The notes under the pieces were generated by a model that was given only the letters and a program-made list of their open reading frames with translations, was not told the origin of the DNA and searched no databases. A stretch of 64,000 nucleotides of DNA, from positions 62,001 to 126,000 of the forward strand of contig NZ_CP012266.1 of NCBI RefSeq assembly GCF_001277235.1, given 5' to 3'. Of the stretch, positions 16,458 through 26,086 are shown one piece after another. The position numbers and the translations under genes were made by a program. Positions within the stretch are counted from its first letter, which is position 1. Each line of letters begins with the position of its first letter. The stretch comes from Cronobacter dublinensis subsp. dublinensis LMG 23823 (GTDB lineage Bacteria; Pseudomonadota; Gammaproteobacteria; Enterobacterales; Enterobacteriaceae).

Positions 16458-16952
16458 ATGAATATGCGAATCGTATTAGCCCTGCTGTTTGTGTTAGGCG
16501 TAGCTGGTTGTAAAGCGCCGCCTCCTGCCGTTACGGATGACACTATCGTGACCAGTGTGGTTAATGGCGTCACGCTCACCCACCGCCACGCGGTGACTCC
16601 GCCACAAGAGTTCGAGCCTGTTAACGAAGAGTACCGCGCGATGTACCCGGCGTCGGTCATGACCCGCCCTGATTTCGGCGGCAAAGTCGTTCGTCAGCTG
16701 GAAACCGGCAAAACCTATAACGTACTGGGCCAGGTCGAAGGCCATTGGCTGGCGCTGGCCGATCAGGGCGAAGAGCAACTGATTGGTTATGTTCCGCTGC
16801 GTGCGGCAGTGAAAAGCGATCTTTATGACGCGACCGTCAATAAACAGATCCCGAAACTGCGCCGTAAAACAGCCAAAGCCAACTGCGTGACGGTGGATGG
16901 CAACAGCAAAGCCTGTAAAAACACCAAAAGCGGAACCTGGGTTATCGATTAA
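16458..16952 (+). CDS. SH3-like lipoprotein at the head of the T6SS operon
   Basis: A 164-residue predicted lipoprotein. The signal MNMRIVLALLFVLGVAGC ends in a good lipobox (VAGC). The central part (about residues 60-115, KVVRQLETGKTYNVLGQVEG followed by HWLAL and GYVPLRAAV) looks like a bacterial SH3 domain, which often binds peptidoglycan or proteins in the envelope. The C-terminal part has two cysteines that may form a disulfide. It lies 24 bp before tssJ, so it may help dock the T6SS membrane complex, but this is inference; it is not a core T6SS gene. ATG 16464 is an alternative start. Confidence 0.75.
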   Translation: MNMRIVLALLFVLGVAGCKAPPPAVTDDTIVTSVVNGVTLTHRHAVTPPQEFEPVNEEYRAMYPASVMTRPDFGGKVVRQLETGKTYNVLGQVEGHWLALADQGEEQLIGYVPLRAAVKSDLYDATVNKQIPKLRRKTAKANCVTVDGNSKACKNTKSGTWVID

Positions 16953-16976
16953 TCCTGATTCAATGAGCCACACCTC

Positions 16977-17483
16977 ATGAAAAACCGTACCGTTTTACGC
17001 CAGGGCTTCCTGGCGTTTTTGCTTGCCGCTCTCACCTTGCTGAGCGGCTGTTTATCATCTTCACGCAGCGTTCCTTCCCAGTACAGCCTGCATTTTCAGG
17101 CTCACCCACAAATCAATAATTCCGCACCGCTAAAAGTTCGGGTGCTGCTTTTGAAATCCGACGCTGACTTTATGTCCGCCGATTTCTTTTCGCTGCAAAA
17201 CAATGCTCAGACCGTGCTGGGAGCCAACCTGCTCAACAGCGACGAGTTCTTCCTGATGCCGGGCCAGCTGGATAAAACCCTCAGCGGGCAGAGCTCGCTT
17301 GACGCGCGCTATATCGGCGTGATGGCGGAATATCAGGCGCTCGACGGTAAAAAGTGGCGTATCTCGCTCCCGCTCCCCGCACCCAGTGACTCCAGCATTT
17401 ACAAATTCTGGAAATGGTCATCCGACGAACTCGAGGCAAAAGTGTTTCTTGACGTCAACGGGATCCGCGTCATCAACGAATAA
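16977..17483 (+). CDS. tssJ: T6SS outer-membrane lipoprotein TssJ
   Basis: Outer-membrane-anchored lipoprotein that caps the TssL-TssM membrane complex from the periplasm. The 168-residue protein has a signal peptide and lipobox (TLLSGC, Cys near residue 24) followed by a beta-rich domain with APLKVRVLLLKSDADFMSAD, typical of the TssJ/VasD/Lip family (transthyretin-like fold). The gene begins the core run tssJ-K-L-M with short spacers. Confidence 0.92.
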   Translation: MKNRTVLRQGFLAFLLAALTLLSGCLSSSRSVPSQYSLHFQAHPQINNSAPLKVRVLLLKSDADFMSADFFSLQNNAQTVLGANLLNSDEFFLMPGQLDKTLSGQSSLDARYIGVMAEYQALDGKKWRISLPLPAPSDSSIYKFWKWSSDELEAKVFLDVNGIRVINE

Positions 17484-17507
17484 TCAGCGCCCTTACAGGA
17501 CACCAGT

Positions 17508-18851
17508 ATGAACAAAGCAGAAAAAGTGGTCTGGACCGAAGGGATGTTCCTGCGTCCGCATCACTTCCAGCGCGCGGAAAGTTTCCTGCAAAACCACATC
17601 CGCGAATGGGGTTCACTGCAACGCCCGTATCTCTGGGGGTTTCTCGATCTGGAATTTGACGAGGCGATGCTGCGTCAGGGACGCGTGGCGCTGAGCTACG
17701 CCAGCGGTCTGCTGCCGGATGGCACGCCGTTCGCCTTTCGCGACCCGCGCCACGGCCCGGCGCCGCTCGCTATTCCCGACAACCTGACGCACGAGCGCGT
17801 GGTGCTCGCGCTGCCCGCCCGCCGCGCCGGACGTGAAGAGGTCATTTTCAGCGAGGCGGCCGATTCGCTCGCCCGCTACGCCACGTTTGAAGAAGAAGTG
17901 GAAGATGACAACGCGATGTCGGTCGGCGCCGCGACGGTCCAGTTTGGCCGCCTGCGTCTTAAGCTGATGCTGGAGAGCGAACTGACCGCCGAATGGACCG
18001 CGATTGGCGTCGCGCAGGTGATTGAAAAACGCAACGACAACCAGGTGCGTCTCGATACCAGCTACATTCCGCCGATGCTTAACGCCATCAACAGCGGGCA
18101 GCTCTACAGCATGCTGAACGACCTGCACGGCCTGCTTGGCCAGCGCAGCCAGCAGATAAGCCAGCGTCTGCGCCAGCCGGGGCGTTTTAACACCTCCGAG
18201 ATGGTGGAGTTCATGCTCCTGTCGCTGATTAACCATCATCTGGGCCACGTCACGCATTTAAAAACGCTGCCGTTGCTGCACCCGGAAACGCTGTGGCGCG
18301 ACTGGCTCGCCTTCGCCTGCGAGCTCGCCACCTGGACTGCGCAGCGCGCGCCCGACGCGACGCTGCCGGTCTATGACCATGACAACCTGGCGGGCTGCTT
18401 TAGCAAACTGACGATGATGCTGCGCCAGGGCCTGTCGCTGGTGATGGAAGAGAGCGCCATTCAGCTGCCGCTGACCGAGCGCTCCCACGGGCTCAACGTC
18501 GCCACCGTGCCGGAAAGCAATATGGTGCGCGAGTTCGGTTTCGTGCTGGCGGTCAAAGCCAACGTGCCGGGCGAGGCCCTGCAAACGCACTTCCCGGCGC
18601 AGATGAAAGTCGCGCCGGTCACCAAAATTCGCGATCTGGTGCAGCTGCAACTGCCGGGCATGGTGCTGCGCGCCATGCCGGTTGCGCCGCCGCAGATCCC
18701 GTGGCATGCCGGCTACAGCTATTTCGAACTGGAAAAGGGCGGCGAACTCTGGAAAGAGATGGAAAAATCCGGCGCCTTTGCGCTGCATCTCGCCGGTGAG
18801 TTCCCGGGCCTTGATATGGAGTTTTGGGCCATTCGCAGTACGAATGAATAA
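17508..18851 (+). CDS. tssK: T6SS baseplate protein TssK
   Basis: Cytoplasmic trimeric adaptor joining the TssEFG baseplate to the TssL/TssM membrane complex. The 447-residue length fits the family. The family start is seen as VVWTEGMFLRPHHFQRAE, a signature of TssK/ImpJ/VasE, and the C-terminal head region includes YFELEKGGELW. Gap of 24 bp after tssJ and 17 bp before tssL, consistent with one operon. Confidence 0.95.
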   Translation: MNKAEKVVWTEGMFLRPHHFQRAESFLQNHIREWGSLQRPYLWGFLDLEFDEAMLRQGRVALSYASGLLPDGTPFAFRDPRHGPAPLAIPDNLTHERVVLALPARRAGREEVIFSEAADSLARYATFEEEVEDDNAMSVGAATVQFGRLRLKLMLESELTAEWTAIGVAQVIEKRNDNQVRLDTSYIPPMLNAINSGQLYSMLNDLHGLLGQRSQQISQRLRQPGRFNTSEMVEFMLLSLINHHLGHVTHLKTLPLLHPETLWRDWLAFACELATWTAQRAPDATLPVYDHDNLAGCFSKLTMMLRQGLSLVMEESAIQLPLTERSHGLNVATVPESNMVREFGFVLAVKANVPGEALQTHFPAQMKVAPVTKIRDLVQLQLPGMVLRAMPVAPPQIPWHAGYSYFELEKGGELWKEMEKSGAFALHLAGEFPGLDMEFWAIRSTNE

Positions 18852-18868
18852 CACGACGAGCGCTCACT

Positions 18869-20104
18869 ATGGAACCACAAGCCACCGGCAGCGATGCCAT
18901 TCTTTCCGGCGCCAGCAGTAATAATCCGCTGGTCGCGGCGGCCAACCCGCTGCTTAACGCGATCCCGCAGATTCGTCATTCTGTATCGCATGAAGATCAG
19001 GCCGGGCTGCGTCAGCGTCTGATTGACGAGATCCGCCGCTTTGAAGTGCGCTGCCAGCAGGCGGCGCTGCCTTACGAAGTCATCGTCGGCGCGCGCTACT
19101 GTCTGTGTACGGCGCTCGATGAAGCCGCGGCGCTGACCCCGTGGGGGAGCCGCGGCGTCTGGTCTGGCAGCGGTCTGCTGGTGACGTTCCACAACGAAAC
19201 CTGGGGCGGTGAGAAATTCTTCCAGCTGCTGGCGCGACTGTCGCAAAACCCGCGTGAGCACATCTTCCTGCTGGAGATGATCAACTACTGCCTGCTGCTC
19301 GGTTTTGAAGGGCGCTACCGCGTCATGGACAACGGCCGCACACAGCTTGAGACCATCAAACAGCGCCTGTGGCAGATGATCCGCAGCGTGCGCGGCAGCT
19401 ACCCGCCGCCGCTCTCGCCGCACCCGGAAGATCAGCCGGTCATGCGCAAGCTCTGGCGTCCTGTGGTGCCGCTGTGGGCCTGCGTGGCGCTGGCCGGTTT
19501 CCTGGCCTGCCTGTTCTTTATCGTGCTCAACTGGCGGCTTGGCGACAGCACCAGCCCGGTGCTGGCGAAGATTTACCAGACGCCGCTGCCGGAAGTCACC
19601 GTCCAGCAGCCCGCGCGCCAGGCGCCGCCGGTGCTTAACCTGCGCGGGTTCCTGCGTCCGGAAATTGACGCGGGCCTGGTGGCGGTGCGCGACGAAGCCG
19701 ATCGCAGCGTCGTTATCCTCAAAGGCGACGGCCTGTTCGCGTCAGCCTCGACCGTGGTGCGCGACCGTTACGAATCGGTTATCGACCGCGTGGCGCAGGC
19801 GATGAACAACGTCAGCGGAAAAATCCTCGTGGTGGGTTACAGCGACAACGTGCCTATCCGCAGCGCGCGTTTCGCCTCGAACTACGAGCTGTCGCTCTCG
19901 CGCGCCGAATCGGTACAGAAAATGCTCCAGGCGCACCTCGCCGACCCGAGCCGCGTCAGAGCGCAGGGCCGCGGTGAGATGGACCCTATCGCTCCGAACA
20001 ATACGCCGGAAAACCGCGCCCGCAACCGCCGTGTAGAGATTACTCTGCTGGTGTCGCCGGATAACACCCTGGCCGAGCTGAACGGATTGCCGCAAGGAAA
20101 CTAA
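18869..20104 (+). CDS. tssL: T6SS inner-membrane protein TssL with OmpA-like peptidoglycan-binding domain
   Basis: Component of the inner-membrane complex. Residues about 30-190 form the cytoplasmic DotU domain. A single transmembrane helix follows at about 196-218 (WACVALAGFLACLFFIVL). The periplasmic C-terminus (about 285-400) is an OmpA-like domain with GYSDNVPIRSARFASNYELS and NRARNRRVEITLL, expected to bind peptidoglycan and anchor the machine. This is the fused form of TssL; in some systems the peptidoglycan-binding function is on a separate TagL. Starts 17 bp after tssK and ends 2 bp before tssM. Confidence 0.95.
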   Translation: MEPQATGSDAILSGASSNNPLVAAANPLLNAIPQIRHSVSHEDQAGLRQRLIDEIRRFEVRCQQAALPYEVIVGARYCLCTALDEAAALTPWGSRGVWSGSGLLVTFHNETWGGEKFFQLLARLSQNPREHIFLLEMINYCLLLGFEGRYRVMDNGRTQLETIKQRLWQMIRSVRGSYPPPLSPHPEDQPVMRKLWRPVVPLWACVALAGFLACLFFIVLNWRLGDSTSPVLAKIYQTPLPEVTVQQPARQAPPVLNLRGFLRPEIDAGLVAVRDEADRSVVILKGDGLFASASTVVRDRYESVIDRVAQAMNNVSGKILVVGYSDNVPIRSARFASNYELSLSRAESVQKMLQAHLADPSRVRAQGRGEMDPIAPNNTPENRARNRRVEITLLVSPDNTLAELNGLPQGN

Positions 20105-20106
20105 GG

Positions 20107-23100
20107 ATGCTGAATATTCTCCTTTCAATAGTGACCAACCGCATCTTGTGGGGGTTCATGGGCGTTACCGCGCTGTCGGCGGTCGTCTGGATGATAGGGC
20201 CGCTGCTGTCCATCGTCGACAGTCGCCCGCTGGAGTCGGAAACCAACCGTATCATCAGCATTGCGCTTATCTACCTGATCTGGGTGCATAGCCACATCGT
20301 GCCGCGGCTTTACAACGCCTGGCTGAACCGCAAGCTGATGGACAAACTCAACGACGGGAAACCGGCGGAAGAGGGCGGGGATTTCAAACGCCTGGGCAAC
20401 GACGATCAGGTGCTGGCGGACCGTTTCGACGAAGCCGCGCAGATCCTGAAAAAAGCGCACTTCAACGCGCCCGGCCAGCGCGGCCAGTGGACGCAGCGCT
20501 TCAGCACGCAATATCTCTATCAGCTGCCGTGGTATGTGATTATCGGCGCGCCCGGCTCCGGGAAAACCACGGCGCTGGTTAACTCCGGCCTGCAATTCCC
20601 GCTGGCGGATCGCTTCGGTAAAACAGCGCTGCGCGGCATCGGCGGCACCCGTAACTGCGACTGGTGGTTTACTAACGAGGCGGTGCTGCTTGATACCGCA
20701 GGCCGTTACACCACTCAGGAGAGCGAGCAGGCGCAGGACGCGGGCGAATGGCTGCGTTTTGTCGATCTGCTGCGTAAGTATCGTCGTCGCCAGCCGATTA
20801 ACGGCGTCATCATCACGATCAGCGTCTCCGACCTGCTGACCCAGTCAGCCGAGGCGACGCAACAGCAGGCCGTCAACCTGCGCCAGCGTCTGGCGGAGCT
20901 GCATGAGCAGCTCGGCATTCGCTTCCCGGTTTACGTGCTCGTCACCAAAGCGGACCTGCTGAAAGGCTTTCGTTCTTACTTCGGGCGCTTTGATAAAGCG
21001 CAGCGCGATCAGATCTGGGGCTTCACGTTCCCGTGGGATCGTTCAAAGCAGGCCGATTTCGACCTGCTGGGGGCGTTCACGCAGGAGTTCGCGCTGCTGC
21101 AACAGCGTCTGGACGCGGGCCTGCCGGATACCCTGCTGGCGGAAAGCGACCCGAAAGCGCGCGCCGAATGTTATCTGTTCCCGCAGGAGTTCGCGGCGCT
21201 GCGTCCGCTGCTGGCGGATTACCTCAGCACCGTGTTTGCGCGCTCCAACTTTGAAACCGAATTCTCGCCGCGCGGTATTTATCTCGCGAGCGGCACCCAG
21301 GAAGGGCTGCCGTTTGACCGCGTGATGGGCGAGCTCAACCGCGCGCTGTCGCTGCCGACAGGCGGTAAAGAAGGCGACAACTGGGATTCGGTCAGCAAAG
21401 AGGCGCCGATCCCCGGTGGCAAAGGGCAGAGCTTCTTTATTAAAAACCTGCTCCAGAATGTGATTTTCCAGGAAGCGGGCATCGCCGGTCAGAACCGCTG
21501 GTGGGAACTGCGCAACCGCGCGGTGATTTGGTCTGGCTATGCGGCGCTCACCGCGCTGTTAGTGGTTCTCGGCGGCCTGTGGTTTACCAGCTACGGCAAC
21601 AACAAAGAGTACCTCGCGGAAGTGGACGGCAAAGTCCCGGGCGTCGAGCGTCAGAGCAAGGCGCTGCAAACCACGACCGGGCGCGATCTCTTCAGTATGC
21701 TGCCGTTCTTCAACAGTTTGGTTGACCTGCCGAAGAGCAAAGCGTTTGATCTGAACTCGCCGCCGGTGACGTATCGCATGGGGCTGTATCGCGGCGATGA
21801 CGTGAACGACGCCTCGCAGGCGCTCTACCAGAAAGCGCTGCAGGAGATGCTGATGCCCGCCGTGGCGCAGCTCATCACCGGCTGGGTGCGCAGCGATAAC
21901 GGCAGCGACGTGGAATACAGCTACGAAGCGCTGAAGGCGTACCAGATGCTCTACCAGCCGAAGCATTACGACGGCAAATTCCTGCACTCCTGGGTGATGC
22001 TCAACCTTGAGCGCAACCTGCCGCAGAACGTCACTCAGGCGCAGCTGAATCAGCTCGAATGGCACCTGACGCAGTTGCTGGAGCCGCAAATCCAGACCTC
22101 GCCGTATGCCAAAGACGAGTCGCTGATTAGCCGCCAGCAGGCGATGATCAACCAGAAGCCGCTGTCGCTGCGCGTGTATGGCCGCCTTAAGCGTCTGCTG
22201 GAGCGCGACGAGAACTTAAAGCCGGTGTCGCTGGCGACCCTCGGCGGCCCGCAGAGCGAGCTGGTCTTTTCGCGTAAAAGCGGCAAGCCGGTAAGTGATG
22301 GCGTGCCGGGGCTCTATACCCCGAAAGGCTACTGGGAAAGCTTTAACGGTCAGATAGATAACGTCACCGCCTCGCTTCATGACGACGACGCCTGGGTGCT
22401 GGGCCTCACCACCGCGCAGGAAGATAAAGAGCAGACCGACAACGCGGTGCGCCAGCTCTATATGCGCGATTTTATCAGCCAGTGGGACAGCTACCTGGCG
22501 GATATCCAGCTCAATAACAGCGCCGACCTGAACCAGCGCATCAACTCCGCGCGCGTCCTCTCCAGCAGCAACTCGCCGCTGCGTCGCCTGGTGATGAACT
22601 TAAGCCAGGTGCTGACGCTCTCCCGCGCCGAGCCGCAGGCGGGCGAAGCGCAGGCGAAAGAGCAGGGCAACCGCGCCACCCGCACGCTGGAAGCGCTATT
22701 CAGCGACCGCGAAAGCGGGGCGACGACCGCCGCCGCCGCGCCGCAAACGCCGGAACAAGTGGTGACCGATCACTACGCGCCAATCATCGAACTGGCGCAG
22801 CCGCTGGAGAAAGGCGGCAAAGCCATCGTGTTTGATGACTTTATCAAGCAGATCGATGAGCTCTACCGTTACCTGACCGCCGTGCAGGACGCCGCGAACA
22901 GCGGTATGCCGCCGCCGGGGGGCGAGGCAATTAGCCGCTTACAGGCCAGCGCAGGGCGTCTGCCGGGCGGGCTGCAAAACATGTTCAGCCGCATGGCCGT
23001 CGGTGCCAGCAGCGATACCCAGCAGCGCGAACTGGAAAACGTGCGTAAGCGTATCAGCGTGGAAGTTGGCAGCTTCTGCCGCCAGGCGATCGCGGGCCGT

Positions 23101-23724
23101 TATCCGCTGGTGCGCTCCGCCAGCAGCGAAGTGACGCCGGACGATCTGGCGCGCATGTTTGCGCCGGGCACGGGCCTGATGGACAGCTTCTTTCGCGACA
23201 ACCTGACCAACAAAGTCGACACCACCCAGCAGCGCTGGCGCTTTACGCCGGGTATCGACGGGAAAACGCTGCCGGGCAGCGAAGGGGTGCTGCGTCCGTT
23301 CCAGCAGGCGCAATACATTCGCGACGCGTTCTTCGCCAATGGCGCGACGACACCGTCCTACCGCGTGACGGTGCGCACCGTGCGCATGGATAACGACATT
23401 CTGACGCTGTCGCTGGACGTTGATGGTCAGCTGCTGCGTTACAGCCACGGCCCGCAGGCGGTGCAGCTGATGAGCTGGCCGGGCAGCGGCGGCACGAATC
23501 AGGTGCGCATGCAGCTTGGTCTTGCCAATGGCACCACCTCGACGCTTGTCACTAACGGTGCCTGGGCGCTGAACCGCTTTTTCGATCGCGCCCGCATTGC
23601 GCCGGGCGCAGGAAGCCTGAGCCGCCAGGCGACGTTTTCGGTTGACGGACACAGCGTGACGCTGGAATTCACGCCGAACAGTATCCGCAACCCATTCCAG
23701 CTCCCTGGCTTCGCATGCCCTTAA
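20107..23724 (+). CDS. tssM: T6SS inner-membrane protein TssM (IcmF)
   Basis: Large spanning component of the T6SS membrane complex, 1205 residues, in the usual range. Two N-terminal helices (about 12-32 and 46-62) are followed by the cytoplasmic NTPase-like domain with an intact Walker A, GAPGSGKT at 147-154, and DTAGRYT downstream. A third helix near residue 480 (AALTALLVVLGGLWF) leads to the periplasmic part, whose C-terminal domain contacts TssJ. The intact Walker A suggests nucleotide binding, which some TssM proteins have lost. Followed 16 bp later by tagF. Confidence 0.96.
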   Translation: MLNILLSIVTNRILWGFMGVTALSAVVWMIGPLLSIVDSRPLESETNRIISIALIYLIWVHSHIVPRLYNAWLNRKLMDKLNDGKPAEEGGDFKRLGNDDQVLADRFDEAAQILKKAHFNAPGQRGQWTQRFSTQYLYQLPWYVIIGAPGSGKTTALVNSGLQFPLADRFGKTALRGIGGTRNCDWWFTNEAVLLDTAGRYTTQESEQAQDAGEWLRFVDLLRKYRRRQPINGVIITISVSDLLTQSAEATQQQAVNLRQRLAELHEQLGIRFPVYVLVTKADLLKGFRSYFGRFDKAQRDQIWGFTFPWDRSKQADFDLLGAFTQEFALLQQRLDAGLPDTLLAESDPKARAECYLFPQEFAALRPLLADYLSTVFARSNFETEFSPRGIYLASGTQEGLPFDRVMGELNRALSLPTGGKEGDNWDSVSKEAPIPGGKGQSFFIKNLLQNVIFQEAGIAGQNRWWELRNRAVIWSGYAALTALLVVLGGLWFTSYGNNKEYLAEVDGKVPGVERQSKALQTTTGRDLFSMLPFFNSLVDLPKSKAFDLNSPPVTYRMGLYRGDDVNDASQALYQKALQEMLMPAVAQLITGWVRSDNGSDVEYSYEALKAYQMLYQPKHYDGKFLHSWVMLNLERNLPQNVTQAQLNQLEWHLTQLLEPQIQTSPYAKDESLISRQQAMINQKPLSLRVYGRLKRLLERDENLKPVSLATLGGPQSELVFSRKSGKPVSDGVPGLYTPKGYWESFNGQIDNVTASLHDDDAWVLGLTTAQEDKEQTDNAVRQLYMRDFISQWDSYLADIQLNNSADLNQRINSARVLSSSNSPLRRLVMNLSQVLTLSRAEPQAGEAQAKEQGNRATRTLEALFSDRESGATTAAAAPQTPEQVVTDHYAPIIELAQPLEKGGKAIVFDDFIKQIDELYRYLTAVQDAANSGMPPPGGEAISRLQASAGRLPGGLQNMFSRMAVGASSDTQQRELENVRKRISVEVGSFCRQAIAGRYPLVRSASSEVTPDDLARMFAPGTGLMDSFFRDNLTNKVDTTQQRWRFTPGIDGKTLPGSEGVLRPFQQAQYIRDAFFANGATTPSYRVTVRTVRMDNDILTLSLDVDGQLLRYSHGPQAVQLMSWPGSGGTNQVRMQLGLANGTTSTLVTNGAWALNRFFDRARIAPGAGSLSRQATFSVDGHSVTLEFTPNSIRNPFQLPGFACP

Positions 23725-23740
23725 CCGCAAGGAACGGATA

Positions 23741-24451
23741 ATGAGTCATTACCCTGCGATTAGCTGGTACGGGAAACTGCCCAGTGCCGGCGACTTTCTC
23801 CAGCGCCGTTTTCCGGATGCCCTGCAACGCCAGTGGTCGCACTGGTTTCAGGTCGGGCTGCTGAACTGGCAAAAAGAGGACGAACAGCGCGACACGGGCA
23901 ACCGCCAGTTTGCGAGCGCGCCGGTCTGGAACTTCGTGGTGCCTCCGATGCTCGGCAGTCAGCAGGTGCAGATGGGCTGTCTGATGCCGGGGCGCGACAG
24001 CGTCGGGCGTCAGTATCCGCTTCTTGCGACGGTGGCGTTCAGCCCCGCCGAGTGGACGCCGCAGCATCTGGCGATGGCGGAGGCCTGGTATCAGCAACTC
24101 GGGCGCATACTGCATCACGCGGTGCGTAACGCCTTCTCCGCCGAGCAGCTCGACCAGGCGGTGCTGGCCATTCCGTCACCGGCGCTGCCGGCCCCGGAGA
24201 ATCGCTCGGAAATTCTCGATGTCATCGGCTATGAAGAGACGCCGGTGACGCTGAGCTGGCGGCAGGCGGCGGAGTGTTTCGACCCGCAGCGCCAGACCAG
24301 CTTCTGGTGGACCAACCGCAGCGACGGTTATCCGCTCTACACGCACGTTCACAGCGGCAATTTTACCGGGCAGCTCTTTTCGCTGTTGTTTGATCCGGCG
24401 GGCGGTGCGCGTCCGGGTCGCCACGGGCTCTACCCGCCCATGTTCGAATAA
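23741..24451 (+). CDS. tagF: T6SS accessory protein TagF
   Basis: A 236-residue cytoplasmic protein of the TagF/ImpM/DUF2094 family. The family N-terminus is evident: WYGKLPSAGDFLQRRFPDA, with the F-x-x-R-x-L/F-P-like motif. In Pseudomonas and related systems TagF is a post-translational repressor acting on Fha, opposed by the phosphorylation pathway. The presence of fha, pppA and ppkA in the same cluster makes such cross-talk likely here. It sits between tssM and tssA. Confidence 0.9.
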   Translation: MSHYPAISWYGKLPSAGDFLQRRFPDALQRQWSHWFQVGLLNWQKEDEQRDTGNRQFASAPVWNFVVPPMLGSQQVQMGCLMPGRDSVGRQYPLLATVAFSPAEWTPQHLAMAEAWYQQLGRILHHAVRNAFSAEQLDQAVLAIPSPALPAPENRSEILDVIGYEETPVTLSWRQAAECFDPQRQTSFWWTNRSDGYPLYTHVHSGNFTGQLFSLLFDPAGGARPGRHGLYPPMFE

Positions 24452-24460
24452 GGCAGTTCG

Positions 24461-25483
24461 ATGGATATTGAAACCCTTCTCGCTCCGGTGAGCCCGGAGC
24501 AGCCGTGCGGCGACAACCTGGAGTACGACGCCGACTATCAGGCGATGGAACAGGCAAGTCAGGGCAAAGCGGAACAGCAGTTTGGCGACACCATTATTCC
24601 GGCAGAGCCGGCGGACTGGACTAAAGTTGAAAAGCTGGCCCTGGCGCTGCTTGAGCGCACCAAAGATTTGCGCGTCATGCTGGCGCTCACCCACGCGTGG
24701 ACCAAACGCCGCGGGCTGCCGGGCTACGCCGACGGGCTGTTGCTTATCCAGGAAGCGCTGGCGCGCTACTGGGAGCCGCTCTATCCGCTGCTGGAAGAGT
24801 ACGGCGAAAAAGATCCGTTCTACCGTATTAACGCGCTGGCGGGGCTCGGCGATAAATCCGCGCTGACCAGCACGCTGCGCGGCGCTACCTTGCTGCGCAG
24901 CAGCGGTGATGAAATTACGCTGCGCGACGCGCAGTCGCTGCTGGATAACAGCAAAAGCGAATGCGCAGGCTATCCGGGCGGCCGTCCGCGGCTGGTGGAT
25001 GAACTCGCGCGCGGCGACCAGCCGGGCGTCGAGGCGATACTGCAAATTCATGAGCGTCTGGAAACCATTCGCACCACGCTGGTCAGCCACCTCGGCGAAA
25101 GCGGCGTGCCGGAGATGGAGCAGCTCCAGAAGCTCACCAGCATTGTGGCGCTGGCCTGTCAGCCCGGCGGCGCATCCGCGCCGCAGGCGGTAGAAGAAAC
25201 CCAGACGCAGGCGGAAAACGCGCCTGCCGCCGTCAGCGCAGGCGCGCCGGCGCGCGTGGTGGAAACCGACTGGCGTAACGTGCAGCTGCAAACGCGCGAC
25301 GACGCCCAGTTGATGCTTGAGAAAGTGAAGCAATATTTTGCCCGGCATGAGCCGAGCCATCCCGCGCCGCTGATGATTGAGCGCGTGCAGCGACTGATTG
25401 AAATGAATTTCATGGATCTTATTCGCGACCTGGCGCCCGACGGCGTGCATCAGGTGGAAAACATTATCGGACGCCGCGACTAA
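24461..25483 (+). CDS. tssA: T6SS baseplate/cap protein TssA
   Basis: A 340-residue ImpA-type protein. The N-terminal ImpA domain is recognisable by MDIETLLAPVSPEQPCGDNL and the block LTHAWTKRRGLPGYADGL (about residues 70-90). The short C-terminal region (IERVQRLIEMNFMDLIRDLAPDG ending) is the conserved oligomerisation segment of the family. TssA guides assembly at the baseplate and primes tail polymerisation. An Ala/Glu/Gln-rich linker lies around residues 230-265. Confidence 0.93.
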   Translation: MDIETLLAPVSPEQPCGDNLEYDADYQAMEQASQGKAEQQFGDTIIPAEPADWTKVEKLALALLERTKDLRVMLALTHAWTKRRGLPGYADGLLLIQEALARYWEPLYPLLEEYGEKDPFYRINALAGLGDKSALTSTLRGATLLRSSGDEITLRDAQSLLDNSKSECAGYPGGRPRLVDELARGDQPGVEAILQIHERLETIRTTLVSHLGESGVPEMEQLQKLTSIVALACQPGGASAPQAVEETQTQAENAPAAVSAGAPARVVETDWRNVQLQTRDDAQLMLEKVKQYFARHEPSHPAPLMIERVQRLIEMNFMDLIRDLAPDGVHQVENIIGRRD

Positions 25484-25558
25484 CGGCGTTTCTCTATACG
25501 GCGGCAGGCATGAGGCCCGTCGCCCGAAATTCACCGCGCATCTTTGATGGAGAACATC

Positions 25559-26083
25559 ATGCCAATGAGTAACAGTGGGCAGAAATTTATCGCCCGTAAC
25601 CGCGCGCCGCGCGTGCAGATCGAGTACGACGTGGAAATCTACGGCGCGGAACGCAAAATTCAGCTCCCGTTCGTAATGGGCGTGTTTGCTGACCTGGTCG
25701 GGAAGCCGGTCGATCCGCAGCCTGCGGTAGACGAGCGTAAATTCCTTGAAATTGACATCGATAACTTCGATGAGCGTATGAAAGCGCTCAAGCCGCGCGT
25801 GGCATTCCAGGTGGACAACACCCTGACCGGCGAAGGCAAACTGAGCATCGATCTTACTTTCGACAGCATGGACGACTTCCTGCCGGACGCCGTCGCACGT
25901 AAGGTCGAGCCGCTGAACAAGCTGCTGGAAGCCCGTACCCAGCTCTCTAACCTGCTGACCTACATGGACGGTAAAAACGGCGCCGAAGAGCTTATCGCGA
26001 AAGTGCTTCAGGATCCGACGCTGCTCAAATCGCTGAGCCAGATGCCGAAAAATGACGATGGCACGAAAGGTAACGAGGAGTAA
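25559..26083 (+). CDS. tssB: T6SS contractile sheath small subunit TssB
   Basis: Small subunit of the TssBC tail sheath. From ATG 25559 the protein has 174 residues and starts MPMSNSGQKFIARNRAPRVQ. The start is fixed by GGAG six bases upstream; an in-frame TTG/ATG at 25544/25547 overlaps the ribosome-binding site and is rejected. Conserved sheath blocks include IEYDVEIYGAERKIQLPFVM and LTFDSMDDFLPDAVARKVEPL. The tssC start follows 3 bp after the stop, as expected for equimolar sheath subunits. Confidence 0.95.
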   Translation: MPMSNSGQKFIARNRAPRVQIEYDVEIYGAERKIQLPFVMGVFADLVGKPVDPQPAVDERKFLEIDIDNFDERMKALKPRVAFQVDNTLTGEGKLSIDLTFDSMDDFLPDAVARKVEPLNKLLEARTQLSNLLTYMDGKNGAEELIAKVLQDPTLLKSLSQMPKNDDGTKGNEE

Positions 26084-26086
26084 TCG

